Source of the DNA: Coenobita brevimanus
Lineage: Eukaryota > Arthropoda > Malacostraca > Decapoda > Coenobitidae
DNA length: 64,000 nt
Direction of reading: 5' to 3'
Assembly: GCA_032717465.1 (NCBI GenBank)
Contig: CM064655.1
Location: 18,104,835 to 18,168,834 of the forward strand
The number at the start of each line of letters is the position of its first letter. Within the stretch, counting starts at the first letter, position 1. The notes beneath the pieces are model-generated. The model was given only the letters and a program-made list of their open reading frames with translations, did not search any database and was not told where the DNA came from. A program made the translations under genes and the position numbers. Shown piece after piece: positions 1 to 11,100 of the stretch.

Positions 1-974
1 CCTCCCTACACCTTACCAACGAGTGAGACCCGGGCAGTGATTCCCCTGCGGGCAGTATATAGCCCTCTGCAGGCCGGGTCCCCCTAGGGTTCTCCCCTCA
101 CGCCCCTGCTACGGAGTGAACATTACCCAGGAGATACAGGTAAATAGTGACGCCCCTTGTGCCAAGAACAAACCAGGGGAAATAACAGTGAACAGTGACC
201 GAGTGAAGACCAGTGTAAAACTAGTGACAGTTACTATTAGTCCAAAAGAACTCAGTGCCCGGCAGGACAGAGAATGAACATTAACGTAATTGTATGAGTC
301 CCACAGTAAAAGAACTTTCTGTGACTGAATAGAGACTAGGGGGCGCGGGCAAATCAAAAGGCCTGTGTGTAAGTGTCGCCGCGACTAAGTGACTGTGTCA
401 AGTGTCGCGATCCCACCCTGTCTTATTTATAGCAGTGTTTCCCCCACGGACTTATTAATCTTGTTTATTCCCTTTGTTTTCGACTAAGTGTATATCCTGC
501 CTAAAAGTGACATACGGGTATTAACATATATAATTCAGGACATCAATGTATGTGCGTTGTATTGTGTACTAAGCGTGACTGTATCTTGTGGTGTTGAAGG
601 TTAACTCTGTGTCCCTGTCTCCTGTATCTCAAATATCACTCTGTGTTTTATTGTAACGGTTAGAATTAAGGCAAATGATGTGTTAAGGTATACTGCCTGG
701 TTTTTATGTCCTGTTCCTTTGTGGGTGCTTTACTTCCGGTCCGGAAAGAGGACCTCGCTTCAGTCGCTAGTGTTTCTGGGACGAGAAGTCGACCTAAAAA
801 CACCAGCATAACAGTAACGGTTAGAATTAAGGCAATAGATGTGTTAAGGTATACTGCCTGGTTTTTATGTCTTGTTCCTTTGTGGGTGCTTTACTTCCAG
901 TCCGGAAAGAGGACCCCGCTTCAGTCGCTAGTGTTTTTAGGACGAGAAGTCGACCTAAAAACACCAGCATAACA
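1..974 (+). mobile_element. Family-V LTR, 3' part (enters from left of window)
   Basis: This is the right-hand part of a long Gypsy LTR. It matches the E4 3' LTR from about 53,690 to its end, including the GC-rich end of the LTR reading frame and the AT-richer terminal 500 bp. It ends AGCATAACA at 974 and abuts the reverse transcriptase of the minus-strand element G2. The breakpoint falls inside the RT active-site box: the G2 frame reads VYLD and then LTR sequence. Whether it is a solo LTR or the 3' LTR of a full element cannot be told from this window. Confidence 0.85.
653..974 (+). repeat. Tandem duplication of the LTR end (2 x 161 bp)
   Basis: The terminal segment starting GTAACGGTTAGAATTAAGG occurs at 653-813 and again at 814-974. 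Both copies end in CACCAGCATAACA and both contain the terminal hairpin. No other LTR in the window has the end twice. Unequal exchange or a template switch during reverse transcription could produce it. Confidence 0.9.
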
Positions 975-2306
975 GTCAAGATAAACAAATATTCCTTGTC
1001 CTAAAATTCCGGACAATACGTAATTCATAAGACGCTGGAATGTGCCTGGGGCTGTCCTCAGTCCCATCGGCATCCTTGTATATTGGTAATGGCCTCTGTT
1101 TGTGGAAAAGGCAGTGTATTTACGTGACTCCTCTGAAACCGGTATCTGATAATAGCCGTTTAGGAGATCGATGGTTGAGAATATGTTATTCTCAGGTCCA
1201 ATATTCTGTAGAACGTCGCTTAGCAATGGCATGGGAAATCGGTCTGGGATGTGTGATTGTTTAGTTTACGGTAATCTACTACCGCACGCATTTCTCCATT
1301 TCGTTTGGGCACGAAGAATAATGGGGCATTCCACGGGGAGACTGAAGGCTCAATAATTCCAAGTTTTAACATTTCATCGACATACTGATTTGCATGTGTA
1401 CGTTGGGAGTGTGGGATGCGGTAAGCTGGTACGAAAATTGGTGGTGTTTCTGGGTGCACATTAATCTTGTGATTAATCAGGTTAGTACACCCTAATTGTT
1501 CTCCGGGTAATGCTACGGTGTTCCTGTGTGTTTCCAGCAGGGTTAACAAATCAAATTCTTCATCAAATTCACCTGAGTGAATTAAATTCTCTTTTATGCT
1601 TTCTCTATCCGTAGATTTTATCTCACTCGTCACTCCAGCTATAACTATTTCCTTCACAGGGGCCGGACATTTTTCAATATTAACTATGCAATTCCCCTTT
1701 TTCAACTGAACTTCCCCATTCATGTGATTAATTAAGAATATCTGAGTTTGCCCTTCGTCGTTCATCTGAATAATGCGTTTTCTACTGACAATCCCTTTAC
1801 ATAATTCGTCTAAGACAAGAACAGTACTATTCCGTAATTTGCTCTTTATGGTAACTTTCATGTAGGGATTAGGTGGTATAACTAAATCATTGGTGAGATG
1901 GGCTGGAAAAACTGATAAATCAGTACTGTTATCTGGGTCACTATTTCTGGAGGATGGGGCTGGTGGTGGGAGTGGATCTATACACTCATATCTGTTTGTG
2001 TATGTTTGTTTAAGCCTTTAATATTACCAATTCTTTTTGGTTCTCTTTTACTAATCGGTGAGGGCTCTGATGGTATTTCCTCTATGAATTCATTGTCAAA
2101 GTCTATTCCATTCATTTGTGGGAGTATAGTTATGTTCTCTGCTCTCATGGATCTTAAGCCCAGTAACATATGATCTTTAATTGCTTAGTTTTCAACGATA
2201 TAGAAAAATGCAGAGAATGGTCTTGTAGTCTCTGTAAAACTGATAACCTTATCATATCTTTCACTGTAATTTTTTTTCCATCTACAGTAAATAAATCTAA
2301 ATCAGC
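975..2306 (-). pseudogene. G2 Gypsy pol fragment: linker and N-terminal reverse transcriptase
   Basis: On the minus strand, 1861-1220 encodes a pre-RT linker followed by the RT start, with VVDYRKLN and the proline-rich approach motif IIEPSVSPWNAPLFFVPK. After a one-base frame change near 1,230, 1232-975 continues with FSTIDLLNGYYQIPV, AFSTNRGHYQYTRMP and FVYLD. Here the family-V LTR at 974 cuts it before the second Asp of YLDD, so polymerase activity is lost. Region 1862-2306 keeps only short open stretches of the protease-RT linker. G2 shares little sequence with family V (for example GYYQIP instead of GYWQVP) and is a different Gypsy lineage. It continues to the right beyond the solo LTR at 2312-4419. 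Confidence 0.85.
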
Positions 2307-3051
2307 TTCTTTGTTATGCTGAGTGTTTTTAGGTCGACTCCTCGTCCTAAAAATACTAGCGACTGGGCGGGGTCCTCTTTCCGAACCGAAAGTAAAGCAC
2401 CAACAAAGGAACAGGACATAAAAACTAGGCAGTATACCTTAACACATCTATTGCCTTAATTCTAAAACCGTTACAATATGATACAGAGTGATAATTGAGA
2501 TACAGGATACAGGGACACAGAGTTAGGCTTTGATAGCACAAAATACAGTTGCACTTAGCACACGATATGATGCATGTATACCAATGTCTTTGGTTATATA
2601 TGTGTAAATACCCGCCTTTCAATCAAACCCAAAATATATAATATACACACGATAACGAGGGGAATATACAAGGTTAAGGTCTGGGGGAGGAATATTACTA
2701 TAATGAAGTCAGGGTGCGGATCACGACACTCGGCTCAGTTACCTAGTCCCGGCGACATTTGACACAAACTTTTGGTTCTCCCGCGCACCCTGATCGTCAT
2801 TCACAATTACGGGAAGTTCTTTTATTCTGGGCAGGTGATATTACTCTACTTATTATTATTGAATATTTTCTACTCTATTGGGTATGTAAGTCTGTTGGGT
2901 TAATAACAATAGCCACTGGTTTTATATGGATCACACTCTGTCACTGTTCACTGTTCCTCTTCCTCGGGCTTATTTTCGGTCTAAGGGGCGTCACTAATTT
3001 ACTCGTGTTTCCTGGGTTGATTCACTCTGTCAATGTTCGAGGGGGAGGACC

Positions 3052-4254
3052 TCAGGGGGACTCTGCCTGTAACGGGCAACACACTACCCGCAGGGGAGTC
3101 ACTGCCCGGGTCCGGGCCGTCGGTGAGTTGCAGGGAGGCCCTCCTGTCTGGGGGCCTCGACCTGAAGGGAGACCCTTACCTCGGGGTCTCGTCGGTGGGG
3201 TGCAGGGAGGCCCTCCTGTCTGGGGGCCTCGACCTGAGAGGTGGCCCTCAGGACTAGGGCCAAACAGCAGGAGGAGGCGGGCCTGATGTCGGCGGCTCTG
3301 CGGGGTGAGGGAGTCGGGGTTGTCCTCGCCTGTAGTCTGCTGGGCTCGCCTGGGGGTCCTGGGGGTGCGGTCGTCTGCCAGGGGACGCACCATCAGGGTC
3401 GGGCTGCGGCCTCGTCTCCTGCTGGTGCCTGTGAAAGACAGAGATTTCCCAGGAGTGGGAGGCAGGTCCGGTCTCGGACTTTGCCTCCACTCTGGTGACA
3501 CCTCCGGGGCAACACTCCCGGGTGGTGTCGAGCAGTTCCCGCAGGGGAACGCGGTAGGTGGAGTGTACACAGAGACCGTGTCCTCTCCTACATACAGGGA
3601 GGGAAACACAGAGGCGACTCTCTCTCCTGGGTCTGTCGTAGCCGTGGCTCCAGATCTTTTTACCCTGGGACCCACTTTTAGCTGTCTACTAGGGCCTCCT
3701 GCCCTTGGAGTGGCGGAGGGTACTGGAACCTCGTGGCGCACTAAAGGGCCTCCTGCCCTAGACGTGGCGGAGGGTACTGACACCTCGTGGCGCACTAAAG
3801 GGCCTCTTGCCCTAGACGTGGCGGAGGGTACTGACACCTCACGGCACACTAAAGGGCCTCTTGTCCTAGACGTGGCGGAGGGTACTGACACCTCGTGGTG
3901 CACTAAAGGGCCTCTTGCCCTAGACGTGGCAGAGGGTACTGACACCTTGTGGCGCACTAAAGAGCCTCTTGCCCTAGACATGGCGGAAGGTACTAACACC
4001 TCGTGGCACACTAAAGGGCCTCTTGCCCTAGACGTGGCGGAGGGTACTGACACCTCGTGGTGCACTAAAGGGTCTCTTGCCCTGGACGTGGCAGAGGGTA
4101 TTGACACCTCGTGGCGCACTAAAGGGCCTCCTGCCCTTGAGGGGGTGACTATGGCCGTCGCCAAAACGTTACTTGGGACTGAATCCTGTTCAGTTCCACC
4201 CCACTGCTGGCGATGGTTGTCCCGCCTGCAAGGTCGTTGCCGATCCTTGTTCAC
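3052..4254 (-). CDS. LTR-encoded ORF, 400 codons, 18-residue repeats
   Basis: The frame has three parts. The N-terminal arm holds CRRDNHRQQWGGTEQDSVPSN. The centre has about eight copies of an 18-residue repeat of the form VSVPSATSRARGPLVRHE, from the 54-bp minisatellite. The C-terminal arm holds GERVASVFPSLYVGEDT, PPGSVAPEVSPEW and LLFGPSPEGHLSGRGPQTGG (the last module duplicated), ending near TPLRVVCCPLQ. Both arms recur in sense orientation in other family-V LTRs with different central repeats. It matches no protein family I know. The AUG used is not certain, since in complete elements the frame enters from the pol tail. A caution is that the GC-rich repeat also leaves a 334-codon antisense frame open (3305-4309). 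Confidence 0.5.
   Translation of the reverse strand: MNKDRQRPCRRDNHRQQWGGTEQDSVPSNVLATAIVTPSRAGGPLVRHEVSIPSATSRARDPLVHHEVSVPSATSRARGPLVCHEVLVPSAMSRARGSLVRHKVSVPSATSRARGPLVHHEVSVPSATSRTRGPLVCREVSVPSATSRARGPLVRHEVSVPSATSRAGGPLVRHEVPVPSATPRAGGPSRQLKVGPRVKRSGATATTDPGERVASVFPSLYVGEDTVSVYTPPTAFPCGNCSTPPGSVAPEVSPEWRQSPRPDLPPTPGKSLSFTGTSRRRGRSPTLMVRPLADDRTPRTPRRAQQTTGEDNPDSLTPQSRRHQARLLLLFGPSPEGHLSGRGPQTGGPPCTPPTRPRGKGLPSGRGPQTGGPPCNSPTARTRAVTPLRVVCCPLQAESP
3690..4140. repeat. 54-bp minisatellite in LTR
   Basis: About eight units of 54 bp, each including GGGCCTCTTGCCCTAGACGT and the stretch GGTACTGACACCTCGTGGCG. The unit is 18 codons, so copy-number change keeps the LTR frame. Confidence 0.9.
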
Positions 4255-4424
4255 CTGGTGTCGGAGCAGTTGCGGGGAAAAGGGGCGCAGGTCAGTAGTG
4301 GGCGGGTAACCCTCTTGCCCTGGGTCATTAGCCCCCCCGTCGTGTCTTCCTGGGGTGGTGGTGTGGTGGTGGCCCGGTGGTGGGGTGGCGGGGTGGGTGG
4401 TCCAGCGAGGGGCATTTTATTCTT

Positions 4425-5319
4425 CCAGAAAAGTTACTTTTTTCTTATTTTTAAGAATTTTATTTATTTCTTCATGTGTTATTAAGTTCACTGGAGAGCC
4501 TGTATCTAAAAATAAGGAAACATTTTGATCCTCACATACAGCTGGTATCAAGATACACTCATTTCCCAACATGCCTCCTATGTGAATTTTAGACCTGTTT
4601 TTCTTTACGTTTGTTCGTTTTTTGTCATGACTTGGTCTTCCCCCGATATGAACATAGACACAGTTTTTTCTACTGTTTTGCAATCACTGGTCCAGTGCCC
4701 TTGGTATCTATGATGCCTACAGCAAGGACCAAATCCTTGTGTCTTTTGTCTATCCTCTTTTGCTTTGATAAAGCGTTCATATCTTGTGTGTCCTGGTTTT
4801 GCACAATAATGACATAGAATGGACCTATCTCTTGACTGTGGCCTACGAGGTGACTTCCCATAAGTAGTGTTGTTTATGGCGCGAGACCTGCTCGGGCTGC
4901 ACGAAAACTTATGAAACTGTCTGTAGCCTGGTGTTTGTGATCGAACCCTCGTCACGTTTGGTTGTTTGCTCTGCCTGCTTTCAGGTCGCGATCAATTTTG
5001 TTCTCTGTTTGGGGTCGGTGTAGATGTTTTCACAGCTGATACTGTCTCAGGTATTCTCATTCTACTAGAATGTGCGGGTGTGTCGACCATACCTGCTTTA
5101 CTGCACTGCATCTCTACCTCGTTCAATAAGTCTAGTAAGCACATGCCTGGGATGTACGCAATCGTCTTGGCGATCTTAAGGGCCCTATCAGGTAATTTAC
5201 ACAAGGCAGCTACATAACCAATGATGTCCACGACAAGGTCTGGGGACATCTTTCCATCATCTGTTATCCAATTTGAGTTTTCCAAAGTAACTAACAATGT
5301 TCTTTTGATTGTGGAGACA
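4425..5319 (-). pseudogene. G2 Gypsy gag C-terminal half, zinc-knuckle region and protease
   Basis: Reading the minus strand from 5319: a capsid-like segment (5319-4992) with VDIIGYVAALCKLPDRALKI, then a basic linker, then a cysteine/histidine segment (about 4810-4680) with CHYCAKPGHTRYE followed by CCRHHRYQGHWTSDC, resembling two nucleocapsid zinc knuckles. Next is an aspartic protease (4683-4425) with active site LFLDTGSPVNLIT. Frame changes near 4,990 and 4,680 may include a natural gag-pol frameshift or decay. The solo LTR at 2312-4419 lies just after the protease and the LTR at 5320-7276 lies inside gag. Confidence 0.85.
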
Positions 5320-5561
5320 TCAGCCCGCTGCCGGACCACCCACCCCGCCACCCCCCACCCCACCACCGGGCTGCTACCACACCACCACCCCAGGAGGACA
5401 CAATGGTGGGGCTAGTGACCCAGGTCAAGAGGGTCCTGAGTCCCTTTTCCCCGCAACTACCTCGACACCAGGTGACCGGAAAATGCCAATGACCTCGCGG
5501 GCGGGACAACCATCACCAGAATTGGGGTAGGACTGAACAAGTTTCAGTCCCAAGTAACGTC

Positions 5562-6510
5562 TTGGCGACTGCCATTGTTACAACCTCAAGGGCAGGAGAC
5601 CCAAAGCTACGGCCTGACGTGTGCACCAGGGCGGTTGTGCCCTTAGCCACTCCAAGGGCAGGAGGACCAAGGCTACGGCTTAACGTGTGCACCAGGGCGG
5701 TTGTGCCTTTAGCCACTCCAAGGGCAGGAGGCCCAAGGCTACGGCCTAAAGTGTGCACCAGGGCGGTTGTGCCCTTAGCCACTCCAAGGGCGGGAGGCCC
5801 AAGGCTACGGCCAGAAGAGTGTGCCAGGGCAAGGGAACCCTTAGCCACTCCAAGGGCAGGAGGCCCAAGACTACAGCCAGACGTGGGTACCAGGGTGAGA
5901 GGACCCTTAGCCACGGCTGTAGAAAACCCAGGAGAGAGAGTCGCCTCTGTGCTTCCCTCCCTGTATATCGGAGAGGACACGGACTCCGTGAATCCTTTTC
6001 CTACCTCGTCCCCCTGTGGGAACCTTTCGTCACCACCCGGGAGTGTTGCCCCGGAGGTGTCACCAGAGTGGTGGCAAGGCCCGAAACCAGGCCTACCTCC
6101 CACGCCTGGGAAATCTCTCTTCTTTACAGACACCAGACGGAGACAAGGCCGCAGCCCAACCCTGTCGGCGCTTCTCCCAGCAGACGACTGCAACCCCAGG
6201 ACCCCCAGGCGTGACCAGCAGACTATAGACGAGGGTAACCCAGGCTCCCTCACCCTGTAGAGCCGTAGACGACAGGCCCGCCTCCTCCAGCTGTTTGGCC
6301 CCAGTCCCGAGGGCCACCTCTCAGGTCGAGGCCCCCAGACAGGAGGGCCTCCCTGCACCCCACCAACGAGGTCCCAAGGCAAGGGCCTCCTCTCAGGTCG
6401 AGGCCCCCAGACGGGAGGGCCTCCCTGCACCTCACCAACGACCAGGACCCGGGCAGTGACTCCCCTGCGGGTAGTGTGTTGCCCCTTGCAGGCAGAGTCC
6501 ATTGCCCCTT
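5562..6510 (+). pseudogene. LTR-encoded ORF with 22-residue repeats, one in-frame stop
   Basis: Open from 5562 to an in-frame TAG at 6258-6260, after which the same frame continues with RRRQARLLQLFGPSPEGH and ends near TPLRVVCCPLQ (about 6,510). The centre is five copies of a 22-residue repeat built on TPRAGGPRLRPKVCTRAVV. The C-terminal arm (GERVASVLPSLYIGEDT, PPGSVAPEVSPEWWQ, LPPTPGKSLF) matches the ORF of the solo LTR at 2312-4419, although the repeats differ completely. Confidence 0.5.
5583..5915. repeat. 66-bp minisatellite in LTR
   Basis: Five imperfect units of 66 bp (22 codons) each containing ACTCCAAGGGCAGGAGGCCC and a GTGTGCACCAGGGCGG segment. Confidence 0.88.
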
Positions 6511-7276
6511 GCAGGCAGAGTCCCCCTAGGGCCCTCTCCTCACGCCCCGACGACAAAGTGTACCCCATCCAGGAAACACGGGTAAATAGGTGACGCCCCT
6601 TGTTCTGAGAACAAACCAGGGGAAAGAACAGCGAACAGTGACCGAGTAAAGACCAGTGTAAAACCAGTGACAGTTGCTATTAGTCTAAAAGAACTCCGTA
6701 CCCAGCAGAACAGAAAATTACTTGAACCCCCAGTAATAGAATTTAGAGTAATAGTATGAGCCCCAAGTAAAAGAACTTTCAGTGACTATGAATGGAGACT
6801 AGGGTGTGCGGGAGAGTCAAGAGCCTGTGTGAAGTCCCGCCGTGACTAGGTGACTGTGTCAAGTGTCGCAATCCGCACCCTGTCTTATTTATAGTAGTAT
6901 TTCCCCCACTGACTCTTAATCTTATTTATTCCCCTTGTTTCCAAATGAGTATATGTTTTGCCTTTAAGTGAAATACGGGTATCCACATATATAATTCAGG
7001 ACATTGGTGTACATGTATCATATCGTGTGTTAAGTGTAACTGTATCTTGTGGTGTCAAAGTCTAACTCTGTGTCCCTGTCTCCTGTTTCTTAAATATCAC
7101 TCTGTGTTATATTGTAACAGTGTAGAATTAAGGCAATAGATGTGTTAAGGTATACTGCCTGGTTTTTGTGTCCTGTTCCTTTGTTGGTGCTTTACTTCCG
7201 GTCCGGAAAGAGGACCCCACTCAGTCGTTAGTGTTTTTGGGACGAGAAGTCGACCTAAAAACACTCAGCATAACAA

Positions 7277-7364
7277 TTTCACTGAGCACATGGTTTGTAG
7301 TGTGCTCCCTTACAAGATCTACAACCTTATGTAATTCTGGAATTATACCTGGCAAGAAGTTCAT
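7277..7364 (-). pseudogene. G2 gag N-terminus
   Basis: On the minus strand an ATG at 7364-7362 opens a frame of about 29 codons (MNFLPGIIPELHKVV, then DLVREHTTNHVLSEI). It ends at the LTR border and, with the LTR removed, runs on as VSTIKRTLLVTLEN at 5319. This places the gag start of G2 and shows that the LTR split one gag gene. Confidence 0.7.
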
Positions 7365-7973
7365 ATGGCGGCAGCGAACGTATGAACCTCGTCTACGAAT
7401 CTACAGTGAATTCCTACAAAACGTCAAGATTGAAAACAAAAAATACCTCTCACAACCAACAACTCACAACGAGCTCCTGACAGTATTCTTTCCAACCAGC
7501 CCCCTCCATCTCCCCGATCATCATGCTGATGTAGAGGTGAAGGTCACAGGACGTCTTGCCAGTAGTTTAACAAATTACTGATACAAACAATCTTGCAATT
7601 TCTACGACGAACCAACGAACTACAACAGTCTACGATCAACTACAGTACAAGTAACAACTCTACGATGCGTCTGTGTAATCTTCTACACGCTCTTACAAGT
7701 AGCGGCAGTCTTCATCCCACAACAAGTAAATCACAAGAAAAAAGGACCGAGAATACATCAAGAAAGAAAAAACAAAACAAACAAACGAAGAGTGAGATAC
7801 GACTCACAACTCACAACCACCAGACATCACCCTCCTTTCTCTCCTACCGTCCCCCAACCTCCACCGCTGACGCAGGAGTGAAGAGGTCAAGACGATGAAG
7901 CAAATACCAAGTCCATATTCACAACTCATCTTACTCACTCATCTTCACTTAAGTTACTCATCGCTAATCATAA
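7365..7973 (-). other. G2 5' leader and possibly its 5' LTR
   Basis: This lies upstream of the G2 gag start. The strand is A-rich on plus with no convincing coding frame. On the minus strand TACTGGCAAGACGTCC (about 7,565) could be an LTR end followed by a primer-binding site, which would make about 7,575-7,970 the G2 5' LTR. No second copy is present to test this. Confidence 0.35.
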
Positions 7974-8197
7974 CAGCTCCACCCCAATCTGATCTGGCAG
8001 TCCCACTCCCCGAAGGTACTGTCATCTTCCTGCTAGGGCGACGGTGTGGCAGCTGGGTGCTATAGGGGCGCACGGCCCGGGCTTACTTATGCCATTGTCG
8101 CACGGCATCTCGTGGTTCGGCTGTGGCTACTCTGTGGGGTCCGGGTGAGGGTGTCGGTGAGTTTCTTGGGGCACTATGCTGTAAATCATGCATTTCA
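7974..8197 (-). repeat. E1 3' LTR, first 224 bp only
   Basis: On the minus strand it starts TGAAATGCATGATTTACAGC directly after the PPT. It matches the start of the E1 5' LTR (about 15,077-14,950) and stops near CAGCTCCACCCC, where G2 leader sequence begins. Confidence 0.85.
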
Positions 8198-11100
8198 CCA
8201 CTCTCCTCCTGGAAAAAGTCACGTCCTCGTGGCTGGAGGTGGTATACGTGATTGTCGTGGGTGGCGTACACAGGTTGGAGGTGCTGTAGAAGGGCCTGCC
8301 AGGCAGCAGTGGAGTGGTTTCCTTCCTGCTCTGCGTCGCAGGTGAGGAGCATGGAGGTGATGGGGGCAGAGTGGAGGAGACTCAGCAGGTGGTGTGGTCC
8401 ACGGAACCGGTGGTTCCTGCCGAGGGTAGGCGCCCATACTGCCCGTCGCACTTTCATCTTGCTCGGTGTTGCTGCTGGTGTGGTGTGGTGCTGTATGCTG
8501 GACACTGAGGGCAGGGGTCGTTTTTTGTGCCATGGTAATGTGGCGTAGAGTCTCTGGGGAGTGTAGGTGGAGGGGATTTGTGCTTGGTGTATCATGACTG
8601 TGTGAAGTCGTGGGGAGGTGGGTGGTGTAGGAGAATGGGTGTATCGGGCGGGTGGGCGTGAGAGGTGGCCTGAGCGGGTGGTGGTGGTTCTGAGGGTGGG
8701 AGTGGGTGGGGAACTGGGCATGCTGGGTGGGCGGGGTTGGGTAGTACGGGCTGCTGTGCGAGTGGGGGATGCGGTGGGGGGTGAGGCCGTTGGAATGGGC
8801 GTATGCAAGGGCGGTGGGCAGAGGGCAGTGGTAGTGGGTTGTGGTGAGGGTGTGGCGGGATGGGCAGGACATGTGGGGCTGGGCGGTGAGGGTGGGGCGG
8901 CGGAGGGAAGGGGTGAGGGAGAGCAGGGGGAGGTTGGTATGGTGGGTGAGATGTCAGGTGAGGTGCAGGGGGTGGTGACGGCCGGGGAGGCTGAGGCGGT
9001 AGGGGGGGTGGAGGGGGAAGGCGAGGAGGAAATGTAGCACTCGTATGTGGAAGTGGAGGGTGGCGCGGGAACAGGGGAGGTTGGGGATGTGGGGTCAGGG
9101 TTGCAGGGGCGGTGATGTGGCCCGAGGGTCCGGCGGTCCGGGTGGTATCTTTTCCCAATGCACAGGCGTGGCAACTTTGAATGATTTCCTTGGCGAGGGT
9201 GGAAGGGTTTGGCGCCCAGTAGGTGTCGTTACACACTTGTAATAATTTCTTGGTGCCCAGGTGGATGCCGTTATGGGCATGAAGGTGGCGCAGGGTGTCA
9301 TGCACCACATTGGAGGTCAGTAGGATATGCCCGGACGGGGTTAGGAGGTGGTCACCCTGTCGGTGTAGTTTGGTGAACAGGTGGGCGGGAATCCAGGGGG
9401 GCCGCTCCTTGCGGTGCCATAGTTGTAGGAGGTCCGGGTCCGGCTGTCCCACATGGATGGGGAGGCGGGAGAGGGCATCTGCATTGGTGTGGAGTTTTCT
9501 GGGCCTGTACGAGATTTTATACTGAAATTCCTCCAGGGTTTCGCGCTACCTGATGAGTTGGGCATTATGTGTGTCAGATTGGCATAGCCACTGGAGTGAC
9601 TGGTGGTCTGTGATAATCGTGACCTGGGTCCCAGAAAGGTAAGCCCTAAAATGTTGGAGGGCCCAAATTATGCTGAGGCATTCTTGCTTGGTCGCGGCAT
9701 AATTTCTCTCAGCTGGATTCAAGGTGCGACTGGCGCAGGCGATGATGTGTTCCTGACTGGCTTGTACCTGGGCTAGTACGGCACCTATGGCGGTGAGGGA
9801 AACATCAGTGTAGAGGCGAAAGGGGAGGGGATAATTGGGAAAGGCCACGATTGGGGCAGAGACGAGCTTGTCTTTTAGCTGTTGGAAGGCAGCTCGTCTT
9901 TCTTCAGTCCAGATGAACGGCTCCCCCTTCCTGGTCAGATTGTGAAGAGGCTTTGCAATTTGTGCGAACTCCTTCATGAAGCAACAATAGTAGGATGTCA
10001 GTCCTAGGGAGGCACGGACGCTGTGGACATCCTGGGGTGGCGGTATGGCTGCTATGGTGCGGAGTTGTCGGGGTCCGGGGAGATTCCTGCCTGGGAGGTA
10101 ACATGTCCCAGGAACGAGACAGTCCTGGCGGCCAGGACACGTTTAGAGGGATGGAGCTTGAGGCCTGCCTGGCGAATCCTAGTGAAGACTCAGTGGAGGC
10201 GCTGCAATTAGTCGGCCCAGGTCTGGCTAAAGACGTGATGTCGTCCAAATAGGCCAGACATATCTCCCAGGTGAGGTTGCTCAGGACAGATTCCATTAGC
10301 CTAGAGAAGGTGGCAGGAGCATTGCAAAGGCCAAACGGCAGGACATTGAATTTGTAATGTTTTCCGTTGCTCATGGAAAAGGCCGTCTTGCCTCGGTGTT
10401 CTGGATGTACAGGGACCTGCCAGTATCCAGACTGGAGGTTTAGGGTGGAAAACCAAGATGCCCCATAAAGGGAATCTAAGGAATCGTCAATTCATGAGAG
10501 CGGAGTGGCATCTTTGATGGTGACGTCATTCAGACGGTAGTAATCAATGCAAAATTGCATCATGCCGTCTTTCTTCTTTACTAGAATGACGGGAGAGGAT
10601 CAAGGGCTGGTGGAGGGGGAAATGACGCCGGCCTCCATCATTTCACGTACCTGGCGGTCCTCTTCCTCCCTTTGTCGGGGATTCTTTCATTGGGAAGGCT
10701 GTCTAATGGGTGGGCCTGTCGTGTGGATTTCGTGTGACAGGTACGTGGTGTGCCCTATGTCTGCTGGTCCTGTTGCAAACAGGTCCTGGAAATCCAGGAG
10801 GCGGCAACGTAAGGTGTCTGACTGCTGGGCGGAGAGATGGTCAGGAATGGGGGGTAGGGGGGCAGGGAAGTGGGAGGAGGATGGGGCACAGGGCTAGGCT
10901 TCCTCCATCTCTCCGATGACGAGCCCTTTTGGGAGGGTAAGGGGGGAAGGGGCGAGGTTAGTGATGCGGATGGCGGTGTGGTGTGGAGGGAGAAAAGTGG
11001 GAGATAAAAGGCAGGCAGAAAGGGCTCCTGGCAGGAGGAGGGGGGAGAACAAGACAGAGGGACCAGAGGGCCGGTTAAGGGGTACCCAGGCCTCATGGTG

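Larger units (their letters stand above)
2312..4419 (-). mobile_element. Family-V solo LTR (2108 bp) with TTCTT target duplication
   Basis: On the minus strand it begins TAAAATGCCCC (4419) and ends AGCATAACA (2312). It is flanked by the 5-bp direct repeat TTCTT at 2307-2311 and 4420-4424, which fixes both ends of the LTR and shows insertion into the G2 element between protease and RT. No internal region is present, so it is a solo LTR. It carries a 54-bp minisatellite and one reading frame open for 400 codons. Confidence 0.93.
5320..7276 (+). mobile_element. Family-V solo LTR inserted in G2 gag
   Basis: Starts at the degraded LTR beginning (AGCCCGCTGCCGGACC; the usual TAAAAT is altered) and ends CTCAGCATAACA at 7276. 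Both sides are coding sequence of the same G2 gag, so no internal region exists here. I do not see a clear 5-bp target duplication, perhaps because the first bases of the LTR were lost with it. It lies opposite in orientation to G2. Confidence 0.85.

Noticed and set aside
3305..4309. Antisense 334-codon ORF through the solo LTR minisatellite (and similar antisense frames at 30209-31147 and 14021-14521)
   Set aside because: The 54- or 102-bp repeat is free of stops on both strands because of its GC-rich composition. The arms are not conserved in the antisense frame among subtypes, unlike the sense frame.
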